Assembly (NCBI GenBank): GCA_045616505.1
Contig: JAZLGV010000128.1
Span: 1 to 15,485 of the forward strand
Length of the DNA: 15,485 nucleotides
Direction: 5' to 3'
Origin: JAKSUT01 sp045616505
Lineage (GTDB): Bacteria > Cyanobacteriota > Vampirovibrionia > Gastranaerophilales > Gastranaerophilaceae
Positions 1-7,954 of this stretch are shown here, one piece after another (the first letter of the stretch is position 1; every line of letters starts with the position of its first letter). A program made the position numbers and the translations under genes. The notes beneath the pieces are model-generated. The model saw only the letters and a list, made by a program, of their open reading frames with translations, did no database searches and was not told the origin of the DNA.

Positions 1-1
1 T

Positions 2-622
2 ATCGGTGGTGACGGTTGGGCTAACGATATCGGATACGGCGGTATTGACCACGTTCTAGCTCAAAACAAAAACGTAAATATTCTAGTTCTTGATACAGAA
101 GTTTACTCAAATACTGGTGGTCAAGCTTCTAAATCAACACCTACAGGTGCTGTTGCTAAGTTTGCTACTGGTGGTAAACCAACATACAAGAAAAACATGG
201 GCTTAATGAGTATGTCTTATGGATATGTTTATGTAGCGTCAGTTGCTCTTGGTGCAGATAGAGCTCAAACTCTTAAAGCATTCCAAGAAGCTGAAGCTTA
301 TGATGGTCCATCTATCATATTTGCTTATGCTCCTTGTATCGCTCACGGTATCGATATGAGTAAAACTCAAACTGAACAAAAACGTGCAGTTGAAGCTGGT
401 TATTTCCCACTTTACAGATATAACCCAGCTAATGAAAATCCATTCACTTGGGATGCTAAAGATCCTAAAGGAAGTTATCAAGACTTCATCAGAAGCGAAG
501 GTCGTTATAAATCATTGTTGAAAACTAACCCAGAAGCTGCTGAAGAACTTTACACTCAAGCAGAAACTGATGCAGCAAAACGTATGGCTGTTTACAAATC
601 AGTTGGTGAATTGATGAAATAA
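2..622 (+). CDS. nifJ: Pyruvate:ferredoxin (flavodoxin) oxidoreductase, C-terminal part (5' end outside window)
   Basis: The open frame runs in from the window edge, so only the last 206 residues are present; the first in-window ATG (197) is internal. The enzyme oxidises pyruvate with CoA to acetyl-CoA and CO2 and passes electrons to ferredoxin or flavodoxin in the cytoplasm of anaerobes. Visible is the thiamine-diphosphate/Mg binding region of the C-terminal domain: a GDGWANDIGYGG motif at residues 3-14, then a D-T-E-V-Y-S-N-T-G-G-Q stretch ending the cofactor site and the S-TPTGAVAKFA segment. The later YAPCIAHGID segment and the RYNPA...NPF segment are also typical of the homodimeric single-chain form. 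It is the last gene before a strong terminator (653-696). Codon choice is richer in C-ending codons than in most neighbours, which fits high expression. The family call is firm; the protein's full domain set cannot be seen. Confidence 0.95.
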   Translation: MGGDGWANDIGYGGIDHVLAQNKNVNILVLDTEVYSNTGGQASKSTPTGAVAKFATGGKPTYKKNMGLMSMSYGYVYVASVALGADRAQTLKAFQEAEAYDGPSIIFAYAPCIAHGIDMSKTQTEQKRAVEAGYFPLYRYNPANENPFTWDAKDPKGSYQDFIRSEGRYKSLLKTNPEAAEELYTQAETDAAKRMAVYKSVGELMK

Positions 623-625
623 GTA

Positions 626-646
626 AAATACTTAAATTAAGTATTT
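626..646 (+). other. Small 9-bp AT hairpin after nifJ
   Basis: Positions 626-634 and 638-646 are perfect inverted repeats (AAATACTTA / TAAGTATTT) around a 3-nt loop. It starts 3 nt after the nifJ stop codon, just ahead of the real terminator. It has no T-tract, so it is more likely an mRNA 3'-end structure than a terminator. Confidence 0.4.
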
Positions 647-652
647 GAATAT

Positions 653-696
653 AAATCGGGACTTTTTGTTAATTCAAAAAGTCCCGATTTTTTTTT
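653..696 (+). terminator. Rho-independent terminator of nifJ
   Basis: A perfect 16-bp stem (653-668 with 675-690, GC-containing core CGGGAC/GTCCCG) with a 6-nt loop runs into an unbroken T-tract ending at 696. In the + direction it is a textbook intrinsic terminator. The only candidate terminator for the converging tyrA transcript is this same hairpin read in reverse, where the tail is mixed (ATATTC) and therefore weak. Confidence 0.93.
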
Positions 697-716
697 ATAA
701 AAATATATTTGAAATA

Positions 717-1535
717 TTAAAGGATATTTTTTCCTTCTTCGTCATACATATTTTTTCTTTTATCTTTTATTTCTGTGATTTGTTCTTTGTAATTTTCTTT
801 TAGTAACTCTCCTATTGATTTATATAGCATAAGCAAAGCCGTTTCAATGTTTTTTGAATTCATATTAATCATATCTTCTGCCATTTCAATGTTTGTCATT
901 GAAAGTCTTGTTGTATCTCTAAAACCGCTTGATGCAAGTTTTAGTGCAAGATTGTTATCTGAACTTGCTTTGAATATTCCTTGAGAAACCAGCATTGGCA
1001 TGTGAGAAATTAGTGCTACTGCCATATCGTGTTCTTTTGGTGTTGTTTGAATTGGAGTTGCACCAAGTTGTTCAATAATTTCTGTAAGTTTTTTTATTTG
1101 AGTGTTACTTGTGTTTTTGTATGGTGTTAAAACCCATTTTGCATCTTTGAATAAACCGACAAGAGAAGCATCAAATCCGTTGTTTTCTGTCCCTGCCATT
1201 GGGTGTGACGGGATAAAATTGTAATTGTAATCTTTTTGAGTTACGAATTCTTTTAGGCTACAACAGTCTGTAACAATTGTGTCTTTTGAAATTATTGTAT
1301 TTAGTTTATCAAGGATTTCTAAGGTTTTGTTCATTGGTGTGCAAACAAATATAATTTCGCAATCTTTTAAGATATTCAAATCTGTTGATGCATTGTTTGA
1401 ATATTTTTTAGCTTTTTCTATTGTTGCTTCTGATTTTGAAACTCCGAAAACTTCAAAGTCGTTTGAAAGTTCTTTGAATATTGAGCCACCAATTAAGCCA
1501 AGACCAATAATTCCAATTTTTTTATTATTTTTCAT
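717..1535 (-). CDS. tyrA: Prephenate/arogenate dehydrogenase
   Basis: This 272-residue cytoplasmic enzyme oxidatively decarboxylates prephenate (to 4-hydroxyphenylpyruvate) or arogenate (to tyrosine) in tyrosine synthesis. The N-terminal Rossmann fold has the GLGLIGGS dinucleotide loop at residues 11-18. The substrate half has the HPMAGTE motif (111-117, with the catalytic-type histidine 111), HMP at 178-180 and SSGFRDTTRL at 202-211, whose arginine 210 is the usual carboxylate binder. No chorismate mutase or ACT domain is fused; the length matches the compact single-domain TyrA of cyanobacteria, many of which prefer arogenate and NADP, but substrate cannot be read here. There is no clear Shine-Dalgarno sequence before the ATG at 1535. 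A -10-like GATAAT lies 9 nt upstream, so the transcript may have almost no leader. The gene diverges from dxr. Confidence 0.92.
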   Translation of the reverse strand: MKNNKKIGIIGLGLIGGSIFKELSNDFEVFGVSKSEATIEKAKKYSNNASTDLNILKDCEIIFVCTPMNKTLEILDKLNTIISKDTIVTDCCSLKEFVTQKDYNYNFIPSHPMAGTENNGFDASLVGLFKDAKWVLTPYKNTSNTQIKKLTEIIEQLGATPIQTTPKEHDMAVALISHMPMLVSQGIFKASSDNNLALKLASSGFRDTTRLSMTNIEMAEDMINMNSKNIETALLMLYKSIGELLKENYKEQITEIKDKRKNMYDEEGKNIL

Positions 1536-1567
1536 AAAATTTATATTATCATACCTTTTGTTTGTTG

Positions 1568-1582
1568 TAAAATTTAATTATG
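1568..1582 (+). promoter_or_regulatory. Putative -10 element abutting the dxr start (leaderless transcript)
   Basis: TAAAAT at 1568-1573 lies exactly 6 nt before the dxr ATG (1580). A loose -35 candidate, TTATCA at 1546-1551, is 16 bp upstream. No purine-rich Shine-Dalgarno sequence precedes the ATG. Transcription would begin at or next to the A of the start codon. The whole tyrA-dxr spacer is only 44 bp, so the two divergent promoters must overlap. Confidence 0.5.
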
Positions 1583-2728
1583 GAAAAGAAAAGAATTACT
1601 ATTCTAGGTTCAACTGGTTCTATTGGAACTCAAGCACTAGAAGTTATTGAAAAAATTAAAGACAAATTTGAAATAGTTGGTTTGACAGCTGGTAATAATG
1701 TTTCTTTGATAAAAGAACAAATTAGAAAGTTCAACCCAAGTGTAGTTTGTGTTGGTTCAGAAGAAGCCAAAAATGAACTTAAACAAGAGTTTTCTAGTTT
1801 GAAAGTTCTTTCAGGCAGTGATGGTTTAGTAGAGGTTTGTTCTGATAAAACTTTAGATTTGCTTGTTGTTGCAGTTTCAGGGAAAATTGGTTTGCGTCCA
1901 ACTTTGACAGCTATTGATAACGGTATAAATATAGCACTTGCAAATAAGGAAACTCTTGTTATGGCAGGTGATATAGTTATGAAACGTGCAAAAGATAAAG
2001 GTGTTCCGATTTTGCCGATAGATAGCGAACATTGTGCTATTCATCAATGTATAAAAAATCTTGATGATGTTAGAAAACTTATCATAACTGCATCAGGCGG
2101 ACCTTTCTTAAATAAAACTTTGGAAGATATAAAACAAGCAACAGTTGCACAAACTCTTGCTCATCCAAACTGGAATATGGGTAGAAAAATTACTGTTGAT
2201 AGTGCAACATTGATGAATAAAGGTTTGGAAGTGATTGAAGCGCATCATTTGTTTTCAATGGATTATTCAAATATAGAAGTTGTTGTTCATCCACAAAGTA
2301 TTATTCATTCGGCTATTGAATATAAAGATGGAAGTATTGTCGCTCAAATTGGTCTTCCAAGCATGCATATTCCAATTCAGTATGCAATAACTTATCCGAA
2401 CAGAGTTGAAGGGATAAAAACAGGAAGTTTTGATTTTGTTAAAGCTCGTCAGTTTGACTTTTTTGCACCTGATTTTGAAAAATTTCCTTGTTTAAAAATG
2501 GCTTATGAGGCAGGTAAAATTGGTGGAAGTTCAACTGTTTGTTTAAATGCTGCTAATGAAGAAGCCGTATTTGCCTTTTTGGAAGATAAAATAAAATTGT
2601 TTAATATTGCAGAAATTGTTGAAGAAATGATGGCAAAACATAATGTTGTTAAAGCTCCAACAATTGATGAAATATTTGAAATTGATAATGAAATAAGAGT
2701 AAAAACAAGAGAATTTATTAATAAATAA
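1580..2728 (+). CDS. dxr: 1-deoxy-D-xylulose 5-phosphate reductoisomerase
   Basis: This is the second step of the MEP isoprenoid pathway: NADPH-dependent conversion of DXP to 2-C-methyl-D-erythritol 4-phosphate in the cytoplasm. The 382-residue length is usual. The N-terminal LGSTGSIGTQAL (9-20) is the NADPH-binding loop, ANKE (121-124) the family motif, and PIDSEHCAIHQ (146-156) carries the metal ligands D148 and E150. ASGGPF (171-176) and the HPNWNMGRKITVDSATLMNKGLE segment (195-217) supply the phosphate-binding and third metal ligand (E217, with N213 and K214). VVHPQSIIHS and GLPSMHIPIQYA follow, then the C-terminal helical domain with CLNAANEEAV. All catalytic residues are intact, so fosmidomycin-type inhibition would be expected from family knowledge. 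A second MEP enzyme, ispF, lies 12 kb away in a separate transcription unit. The ATG at 1580 is chosen from family alignment; no Shine-Dalgarno is present. Confidence 0.98.
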   Translation: MEKKRITILGSTGSIGTQALEVIEKIKDKFEIVGLTAGNNVSLIKEQIRKFNPSVVCVGSEEAKNELKQEFSSLKVLSGSDGLVEVCSDKTLDLLVVAVSGKIGLRPTLTAIDNGINIALANKETLVMAGDIVMKRAKDKGVPILPIDSEHCAIHQCIKNLDDVRKLIITASGGPFLNKTLEDIKQATVAQTLAHPNWNMGRKITVDSATLMNKGLEVIEAHHLFSMDYSNIEVVVHPQSIIHSAIEYKDGSIVAQIGLPSMHIPIQYAITYPNRVEGIKTGSFDFVKARQFDFFAPDFEKFPCLKMAYEAGKIGGSSTVCLNAANEEAVFAFLEDKIKLFNIAEIVEEMMAKHNVVKAPTIDEIFEIDNEIRVKTREFINK

Positions 2729-2744
2729 TTTGAGTAAATAAATT

Positions 2745-2785
2745 AAAAAAAGAGGCGATTTCTTTTGAGAAATCGCCTCTTTTTA
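2745..2785. terminator. Bidirectional intrinsic terminator between dxr and glgA
   Basis: A perfect stem of 17 bp (2747-2763 with 2768-2784) with a TTTG loop has a GC core (GAGGCG/CGCCTC), an A-tract on its left and a T-tract on its right. It therefore gives a U-tailed hairpin in both directions and suits the convergent arrangement of dxr (+) and glgA (-). Confidence 0.92.
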
Positions 2786-2804
2786 AATTATTGAGTTTTT
2801 TGTT

Positions 2805-4250
2805 TTATTTAGTTAGTTCTTTAAACATAGCCATATATTTTTTAGCGCTAACTTTCCAGCTGTAATCGTAGCTCATTGCGGATTTTACTAATGTATCCCA
2901 TTCGTTTTTGTCTTTGAATACGTTTACTGCATATTTGATACCGTTTAGCATGTTTTCAGAGTCGTAATCCCAGAATTTGAAACCATTTGCATTTTTGTAA
3001 GGATATCCGACAACTGTATCTTCTAAACCACCTGTAACTCTTACTATAGGTGGAGTTCCGTATCTCATAGCAATCATTTGACTCAATCCGCAAGGTTCAA
3101 ATTTGCTTGGCATTAAGAACATATCTGCACCTGCATATATTTGGTTTGCAAGTTCAGGTGAGAATTGAGTAAATGCTCTTATGTTTTTAGTTGTGTGAGA
3201 TAATTCGTTGAAGTGCGATTCAAGCCAAATATCGCCTGTTCCAAGAATTAAGAAATCTGCATTTATATTTTTTAATTCTTCATCGATACCCCAGAAAAGT
3301 TCAAACCCTTTTTGAGGTGAAAGTCTTGAGACCATACCAATAAGTGGTTTGTCTGGGTTATATTCAAGAGCAAATTTTTCGCAAAGGAATTTTTTACATT
3401 CTGCTTTACCTTTTTTGTATGAACGTTTGTCGTAATTTTTTGCTAAATTTTTATCTTTTTTAGGGTTAAATTCTTCTGTATCAATACCGTTTAAGATACC
3501 GATAAGTTTGTGGTTGTTGTCACGAAGTGTGCAATCAATGTGTTCGCCACCAAGTGGTGTTTGAATTTCTTTTGCGTAGTTTGGAGAAACTGTAACAACT
3601 TTATCAGCGTAGTTGATACCACCTCTCATCCAGTTTACATGTCCGAAAAGTTCTACACCCCAAGAGAACATAACTTCCCATTTAGGAATTGCTGCAAATT
3701 CTAATACATCATCGTAAAACATTCCTTGGTGTGCAAGGTTGTGGATTGAAAATACTGTTTTTGTTTTTGCAAAGAATGGGTCATCTTTGTAGCAAGTTTT
3801 TAAAAATACTGGAATCATACCTGTATGCCAATCGTTTGCGTTGATAATATCAGGTCTAAAGTTTAATAGTCTTGCATATTCAAGTACAGTTTTTGAAAAT
3901 GCGATAAATCTTTCGTGGTTGTATCTTTCATCAATGTTGTATGGATAAACGCAATCAAAACATCCAAAATATTTTGGGTTATCTATGAAAAATACATTGA
4001 TATTTGTGTCAGGCATTTTTGCCATATATAATTCAAAATTGTTTGAACTCCATCCAAATTGCATGTGTAATTTAGAATTTTCTACGTGTTTAAGTCCCCA
4101 TTTTTCTTTGTCAATGCAACCATGTAATGGTGTAAAAACTGCGATTTCGGCATCTTTTTCTAGATATTTTGGTAAACTACCAACAACATCTGCTAGTCCG
4201 CCTACTTTTGAAAATGGTTTTACTTCTGCTGATGCAAATAAAATTTTCAC
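2805..4250 (-). CDS. glgA: Glycogen (starch) synthase, ADP-glucose dependent, GT5
   Basis: Transfers glucose from ADP-glucose to the non-reducing end of a growing alpha-1,4-glucan in the cytoplasm. The 481-residue length and GT-B fold fit GlgA. The N-terminal half opens with the KVGGLADVVG motif (15-24, lysine 15 contacts the sugar nucleotide; the KVGGL form is typical of GT5), followed by NDWHTG (139-144), SIHNLAHQG (168-176) and VSPNYAKEIQ. The C-terminal half has ILNGIDTEEFNP, VSRLSPQKG (307-315) and SKFEPCGLSQ (382-391) with the catalytic-type glutamate E385, then GTPPIVRVTGGLEDTV. The start is GTG at 4250, supported by AGGAG on the minus strand at 4259-4263, 8 nt upstream. The upstream gene stops at 4281, leaving 30 bp, so both are probably co-transcribed. 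No other glycogen gene is in view. Confidence 0.97.
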   Translation of the reverse strand: MKILFASAEVKPFSKVGGLADVVGSLPKYLEKDAEIAVFTPLHGCIDKEKWGLKHVENSKLHMQFGWSSNNFELYMAKMPDTNINVFFIDNPKYFGCFDCVYPYNIDERYNHERFIAFSKTVLEYARLLNFRPDIINANDWHTGMIPVFLKTCYKDDPFFAKTKTVFSIHNLAHQGMFYDDVLEFAAIPKWEVMFSWGVELFGHVNWMRGGINYADKVVTVSPNYAKEIQTPLGGEHIDCTLRDNNHKLIGILNGIDTEEFNPKKDKNLAKNYDKRSYKKGKAECKKFLCEKFALEYNPDKPLIGMVSRLSPQKGFELFWGIDEELKNINADFLILGTGDIWLESHFNELSHTTKNIRAFTQFSPELANQIYAGADMFLMPSKFEPCGLSQMIAMRYGTPPIVRVTGGLEDTVVGYPYKNANGFKFWDYDSENMLNGIKYAVNVFKDKNEWDTLVKSAMSYDYSWKVSAKKYMAMFKELTK

Positions 4251-4280
4251 TTTTCTTTCTCCTATATAAACTACTGTTTT

Positions 4281-7200
4281 TTATTGTTCGTTTTCTTCTG
4301 TTTCGGGTGTTGAATTTATTGTTTCATCCATTGTGTTTTCTTCTGCGTCTTGAACAAGATTTCTTCTTTGACCTTCTCTTTTGCCGCCAAAATCACTGTA
4401 TGGATCGTCTTGATTTCTTCGTTCTAATCTTTCTCGTCTGTCGTCAAGGTTTTCAAATTTTTCTTTTCCGTATTCGACGTTATATTTTGTGTTTATAAAT
4501 TTAGCACTAAGTAGGCAAGAGATTGCAGATTGTTCATCCTTTATTGATGTATAAATATCTGCTGTAAGTATTCTGAATAGGTAGAATACATAATCTGTTG
4601 TGTTTTCGTCTCTTTCTATTTGAATAACTGCATTATTTGCAATTCCAAGTGCTATATCGGTTTCATTTTGTTTGAATTTCAATAGCGTTATTAGATACCA
4701 AGAGATATACATAACAAGTTTCAAACCATTGTTTTTACTTAATTCAAGTACGTTATAGTATATCGATGATGCTTTTTCAATCTTTTCTAGTTTGAAATAT
4801 GAATAGCCAATCAATAAGTCGCAAATAAGTTCTATTTGTGCTAGGTTGTTTACTTTTGCGTTGATTTTCGCTTGATAGATGTCGTTTGCAAATTTTTGTG
4901 CATCGATATCTTTGTTTTTAAATGCTTTTATTAAGTTTAATATTATTTTGTAGAATTTATTATCAATTTCTTGTGCTGAATTTTCATCAAAAGTTGATGG
5001 TATTCCTCTTATAACATTTGTAAGCTCTGTAATAAGATTGAAATGTTCAGGTAACGAGCCTACGTTAGTTTGGATTTTATTTGTAAATTCTTTTATTTGT
5101 TCTGTTGTTTTTAGCAAGATTATTTTTGCTAATGTAACAAATGTCATTGAGTCTAAAATAGTTTCTTCAAATTGTTTGTCGTTGAAGTGTTCAGGTTTTA
5201 GTGCAGAAATTGTATCTTGAGATATTGCATCAAGAACGGCTTCTCCTGTTTCTTCGCATTCTTTCAATTTTCCAACGCTGAATAAAACTTCAATTTTTAT
5301 CATTGTTATTAAGAACATTGCAGATTTGAAGTTTTCGTCTTTTGGATTTATTGATGCGTTAGGGAATTTTGATAAAATTTTGTTTACAAGTTCAAGTGCA
5401 TAAGAGTAATTGCCACCAATCAAACAGCTTTGTAGCATTTTGTTGCACATATTTATAATTTGTTTATTATCAACTGTTTTTTCAAGATTTTTTAGTATCG
5501 TGTTTGAAATATTGTATATTTCATTTGGTGTGTATTTGTATAGTAAGTTTGAAATGTTTTCGTAAACTTCAAGCTTATATTCATCAATTGTTTTTTCTGA
5601 ATTTTCGTCTATATTGTTATCCAATAATTTTAGTAATTTGATACTACAATTTAGATATGCGCTGAAATCTCCCATAGAAGCGTTGATTTTTGCTAATTGT
5701 TCCCATGCTAAAAATTCTTTACGTTCGCTTTCTAAGATTTTATTTAAATCTGTTTCTATAGGGTGTTTTGTTGTTGGGATACATATTTTTTGTAAGATTT
5801 CGGTTGCAATTGCTTGTTGTTCTTCTTGTGTCAAAAGTCTTAGTAACGCTTTTCTGAATAACAGATAATTTTTTACATATAAATTACTGTTTAGTCCAAA
5901 TATGAAATCTTTTTCACTCAAAAATTTGAATGCATTAACTCCATCAGGTACATTGAAAAGTTGGATTGTTCCAATATCAATAATTGGTCCAAATAGTAAT
6001 ACCATTGATAATAAGTGGAAAGCAGATTCGTTTTCTGTTTTTAAGTGTTGAAGTCTTTTTATTATAAGCTCAGAAAGTTTTTGAGGAATAAGAGCGTTGT
6101 TGCTAGTGTTGTTCAAAACTAAGACTTCACCGTTTTCTTCAAGTATTTCTTTTTCGAGCAAATGTTCAATTGCATTTTTGAAGAACATATAGCTGCCTTT
6201 AGCACCTTGCATTATTGCCATAAAATAATGACTTCCTGCAAGTTGTTCGTATCTTTTTCCTGCTTTTTCCATTATGTTTTTAACAGAAACAGGTTTTAAT
6301 TTTATTTCTGTGTAGAAATCTGAACTTAATAAGAAGTGATTTTTTTTGTGTAGTAAGAATTTTGAATCAGAATTGATTATGAAACTTGTGCCTAGTTTGT
6401 CGTATTTTTCAAATATCATTTGTAAAATTTCATAAGACGTATCATCAATTTGTTCAAAATTTTCCACATAAATAAGAGTGTTTCCTAGTTTTTCAAAGAT
6501 AGTTAAGAATATATCAAATAATGAAAATCTTACATCTTCAGGGTGTGGAAATTCTCTTTCTTCTAAGTTTATTAAAGATTTTATAAAACCAGAAGAATCA
6601 AGTTCTTTTAGTTGGCTAAAATCATTTTTTGCAAAATTTCTAGGGCTAAGTTTGTAGTTATTTAAGCCTGCTATTAGTTGATAGAAAAAGCCATAAGGCG
6701 TGTATTTCATTTCGTCATAACAAGTTACTATTTGCACAGATTTGAATATTTTGCTTTGTGCAAGATAAGATGGAATAGTGCTTGTTGGTAAATGATATTG
6801 TCTTTTTCCTCGAACAGAAATTATGTTTTTAGGTTTTGATTTTAGTGTGTTTAATAATATTGTCGGTAGTTCAAGAGCTGTTGTATTGATGAAAGAGCAT
6901 TTTAAATTGTTGAAGTTAATAGAATCTTCACCATATAATTTTTTTTCTGCTTCATCTTCTTCATCAATAGGTATTTCTTCGATATTATTAAGTTTTGCAA
7001 GTGCAAGTTGATTTGGTTTTTCTTCTTCTTTTGGTTTTTCAATTTTTAAATGTTTCTTTAAATTCATTTCAAAGAACATTACCATTTGCCCTTTGATAAG
7101 TGCGGAAGAAAGAGAGTTTAAATCATATTCGCTTGCGATTTGTTCATTGATAGATTGGTCTGTGATAATTTGAAAACAATTTAGGTATTTGAATTCTTTT

Positions 7201-7835
7201 TTGTTATCACCAATAAGCCTGATATCAAAACCTGATTTGTAATCTTCGGGTTGAGAATTTATATCTCTTTTTAAAATTGCAATTTTACATTGAAGTAAAA
7301 AGTTTTTTGCTTTTTCTAGTTTGAAGTTTAAATTTGCAATAAGTTTAAGGATTTCTAAAGCTCCTTTTGCTGCGCTTTGGCAAGAGTCTTCAAAAGAAGA
7401 ATCTTTGTTAAATCTTATTATGTATAAACCTTCAATGATTTCTCTTGACGTTCCAATGTCGCCTGAAAATTCTTTAATCATGTTATCAAGATTTGCTTTG
7501 AATTTTTCTGTGAGCTTTGTAGAACCCATTACTGAACGCATTTCTTCAATATTTGGAAATTCTACAGTCAAACAAGCAAATTCATCGATGTTTGAAGAAT
7601 TAATTGCAACGCTAGTATAAGTGCTAAAACCGCATTTTGAACATTTTCCCTTGATAGTTTGATTAATTTTTCCGCATTGATGACATTTTGAAACAATAAC
7701 AAATCCGCATTTTTTACAAGTATTTGTTTTGTTTACAGTTTGACATTTTGGACAAACAAGTTTTAATACTTTTTTACAATTCGGACAAGTTATTGCGTTA
7801 TCTGGTATTTCTGCGTTACATTTTGGACAATTCAT
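4281..7835 (-). CDS. Large zinc-ribbon protein with degenerate nucleotide-cyclase-like and ATPase-like domains and a helical repeat tail
   Basis: 1184 residues, no specific known function. The N-terminus carries three CxxC...CxxC zinc ribbons (C3/C6/C17/C20, C28/C31/C40/C43, C51/C54/C65/C68). Residues about 84-260 resemble a class III nucleotidyl-cyclase domain: VEFPNI (91-96) matches the usual V-x-F-A-D-I strand and an E-G-L-Y-I-I strand (135-140) matches G-D-G-x-x-x-x-F, followed by FEDSCQSAAKGAL (148-160) like the E-D-x-x-x-A-x-x-A-A-L helix. The metal aspartates appear replaced (N95, E135). After an acidic linker (268-303), residues about 315-690 look like an AAA/STAND-type NTPase with no Walker A (RGKRQYHLPT at 342-351 where GxxGxGKT would be) and a Walker-B-like LIYVENFEQID (454-464) in which the acids are changed. 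The rest is alpha-helical, TPR-like, ending in a charged, disordered tail. The order recalls soluble adenylyl cyclases (cyclase-NTPase-TPR). I infer a scaffold or sensor pseudoenzyme. No membrane segment is seen. It shares a unit with glgA and diverges from the motor-like operon. Confidence 0.8.
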   Translation of the reverse strand: MNCPKCNAEIPDNAITCPNCKKVLKLVCPKCQTVNKTNTCKKCGFVIVSKCHQCGKINQTIKGKCSKCGFSTYTSVAINSSNIDEFACLTVEFPNIEEMRSVMGSTKLTEKFKANLDNMIKEFSGDIGTSREIIEGLYIIRFNKDSSFEDSCQSAAKGALEILKLIANLNFKLEKAKNFLLQCKIAILKRDINSQPEDYKSGFDIRLIGDNKKEFKYLNCFQIITDQSINEQIASEYDLNSLSSALIKGQMVMFFEMNLKKHLKIEKPKEEEKPNQLALAKLNNIEEIPIDEEDEAEKKLYGEDSINFNNLKCSFINTTALELPTILLNTLKSKPKNIISVRGKRQYHLPTSTIPSYLAQSKIFKSVQIVTCYDEMKYTPYGFFYQLIAGLNNYKLSPRNFAKNDFSQLKELDSSGFIKSLINLEEREFPHPEDVRFSLFDIFLTIFEKLGNTLIYVENFEQIDDTSYEILQMIFEKYDKLGTSFIINSDSKFLLHKKNHFLLSSDFYTEIKLKPVSVKNIMEKAGKRYEQLAGSHYFMAIMQGAKGSYMFFKNAIEHLLEKEILEENGEVLVLNNTSNNALIPQKLSELIIKRLQHLKTENESAFHLLSMVLLFGPIIDIGTIQLFNVPDGVNAFKFLSEKDFIFGLNSNLYVKNYLLFRKALLRLLTQEEQQAIATEILQKICIPTTKHPIETDLNKILESERKEFLAWEQLAKINASMGDFSAYLNCSIKLLKLLDNNIDENSEKTIDEYKLEVYENISNLLYKYTPNEIYNISNTILKNLEKTVDNKQIINMCNKMLQSCLIGGNYSYALELVNKILSKFPNASINPKDENFKSAMFLITMIKIEVLFSVGKLKECEETGEAVLDAISQDTISALKPEHFNDKQFEETILDSMTFVTLAKIILLKTTEQIKEFTNKIQTNVGSLPEHFNLITELTNVIRGIPSTFDENSAQEIDNKFYKIILNLIKAFKNKDIDAQKFANDIYQAKINAKVNNLAQIELICDLLIGYSYFKLEKIEKASSIYYNVLELSKNNGLKLVMYISWYLITLLKFKQNETDIALGIANNAVIQIERDENTTDYVFYLFRILTADIYTSIKDEQSAISCLLSAKFINTKYNVEYGKEKFENLDDRRERLERRNQDDPYSDFGGKREGQRRNLVQDAEENTMDETINSTPETEENEQ

Positions 7836-7842
7836 ACTGTCT

Positions 7843-7848
7843 ATAATA
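7843..7848 (-). promoter_or_regulatory. Putative -10 box for the zinc-ribbon giant and glgA
   Basis: On the minus strand TATTAT (7848 down to 7843) is separated by 7 nt (AGACAGT) from the ATG at 7835. There is no Shine-Dalgarno sequence, so the message would be leaderless or nearly so. The -35 region is not recognisable. Confidence 0.45.
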
Positions 7849-7923
7849 CTTTAAAAACACTATTAAATCAAATTGTATATAAAATTTAATCTTATTATAT
7901 GATATGATATTTAAGTATAAGTG

Positions 7924-7932
7924 TGCTATTAT
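7924..7932 (+). promoter_or_regulatory. Extended -10 promoter of the motor-like operon
   Basis: TGCTATTAT is an extended -10 (TGn plus TATTAT). Transcription should begin near 7939, leaving a short leader with a GGAG Shine-Dalgarno at 7943-7946 before the ATG at 7955. No convincing -35 is present, as is common for extended -10 promoters. The 119-bp divergent spacer (7836-7954) also has an AT inverted repeat, ATTAAAT at 7862-7868 and ATTTAAT at 7884-7890, which could be an operator but is too AT-rich to be sure. Confidence 0.5.
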
Positions 7933-7954
7933 ATTTAAATATGGAGAATAGCTT

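Noticed and set aside
6823..7620. Plus-strand open frames inside the 1184-residue gene
   Set aside because: Short antisense frames in AT-rich coding DNA, no ribosome sites and no recognisable protein.
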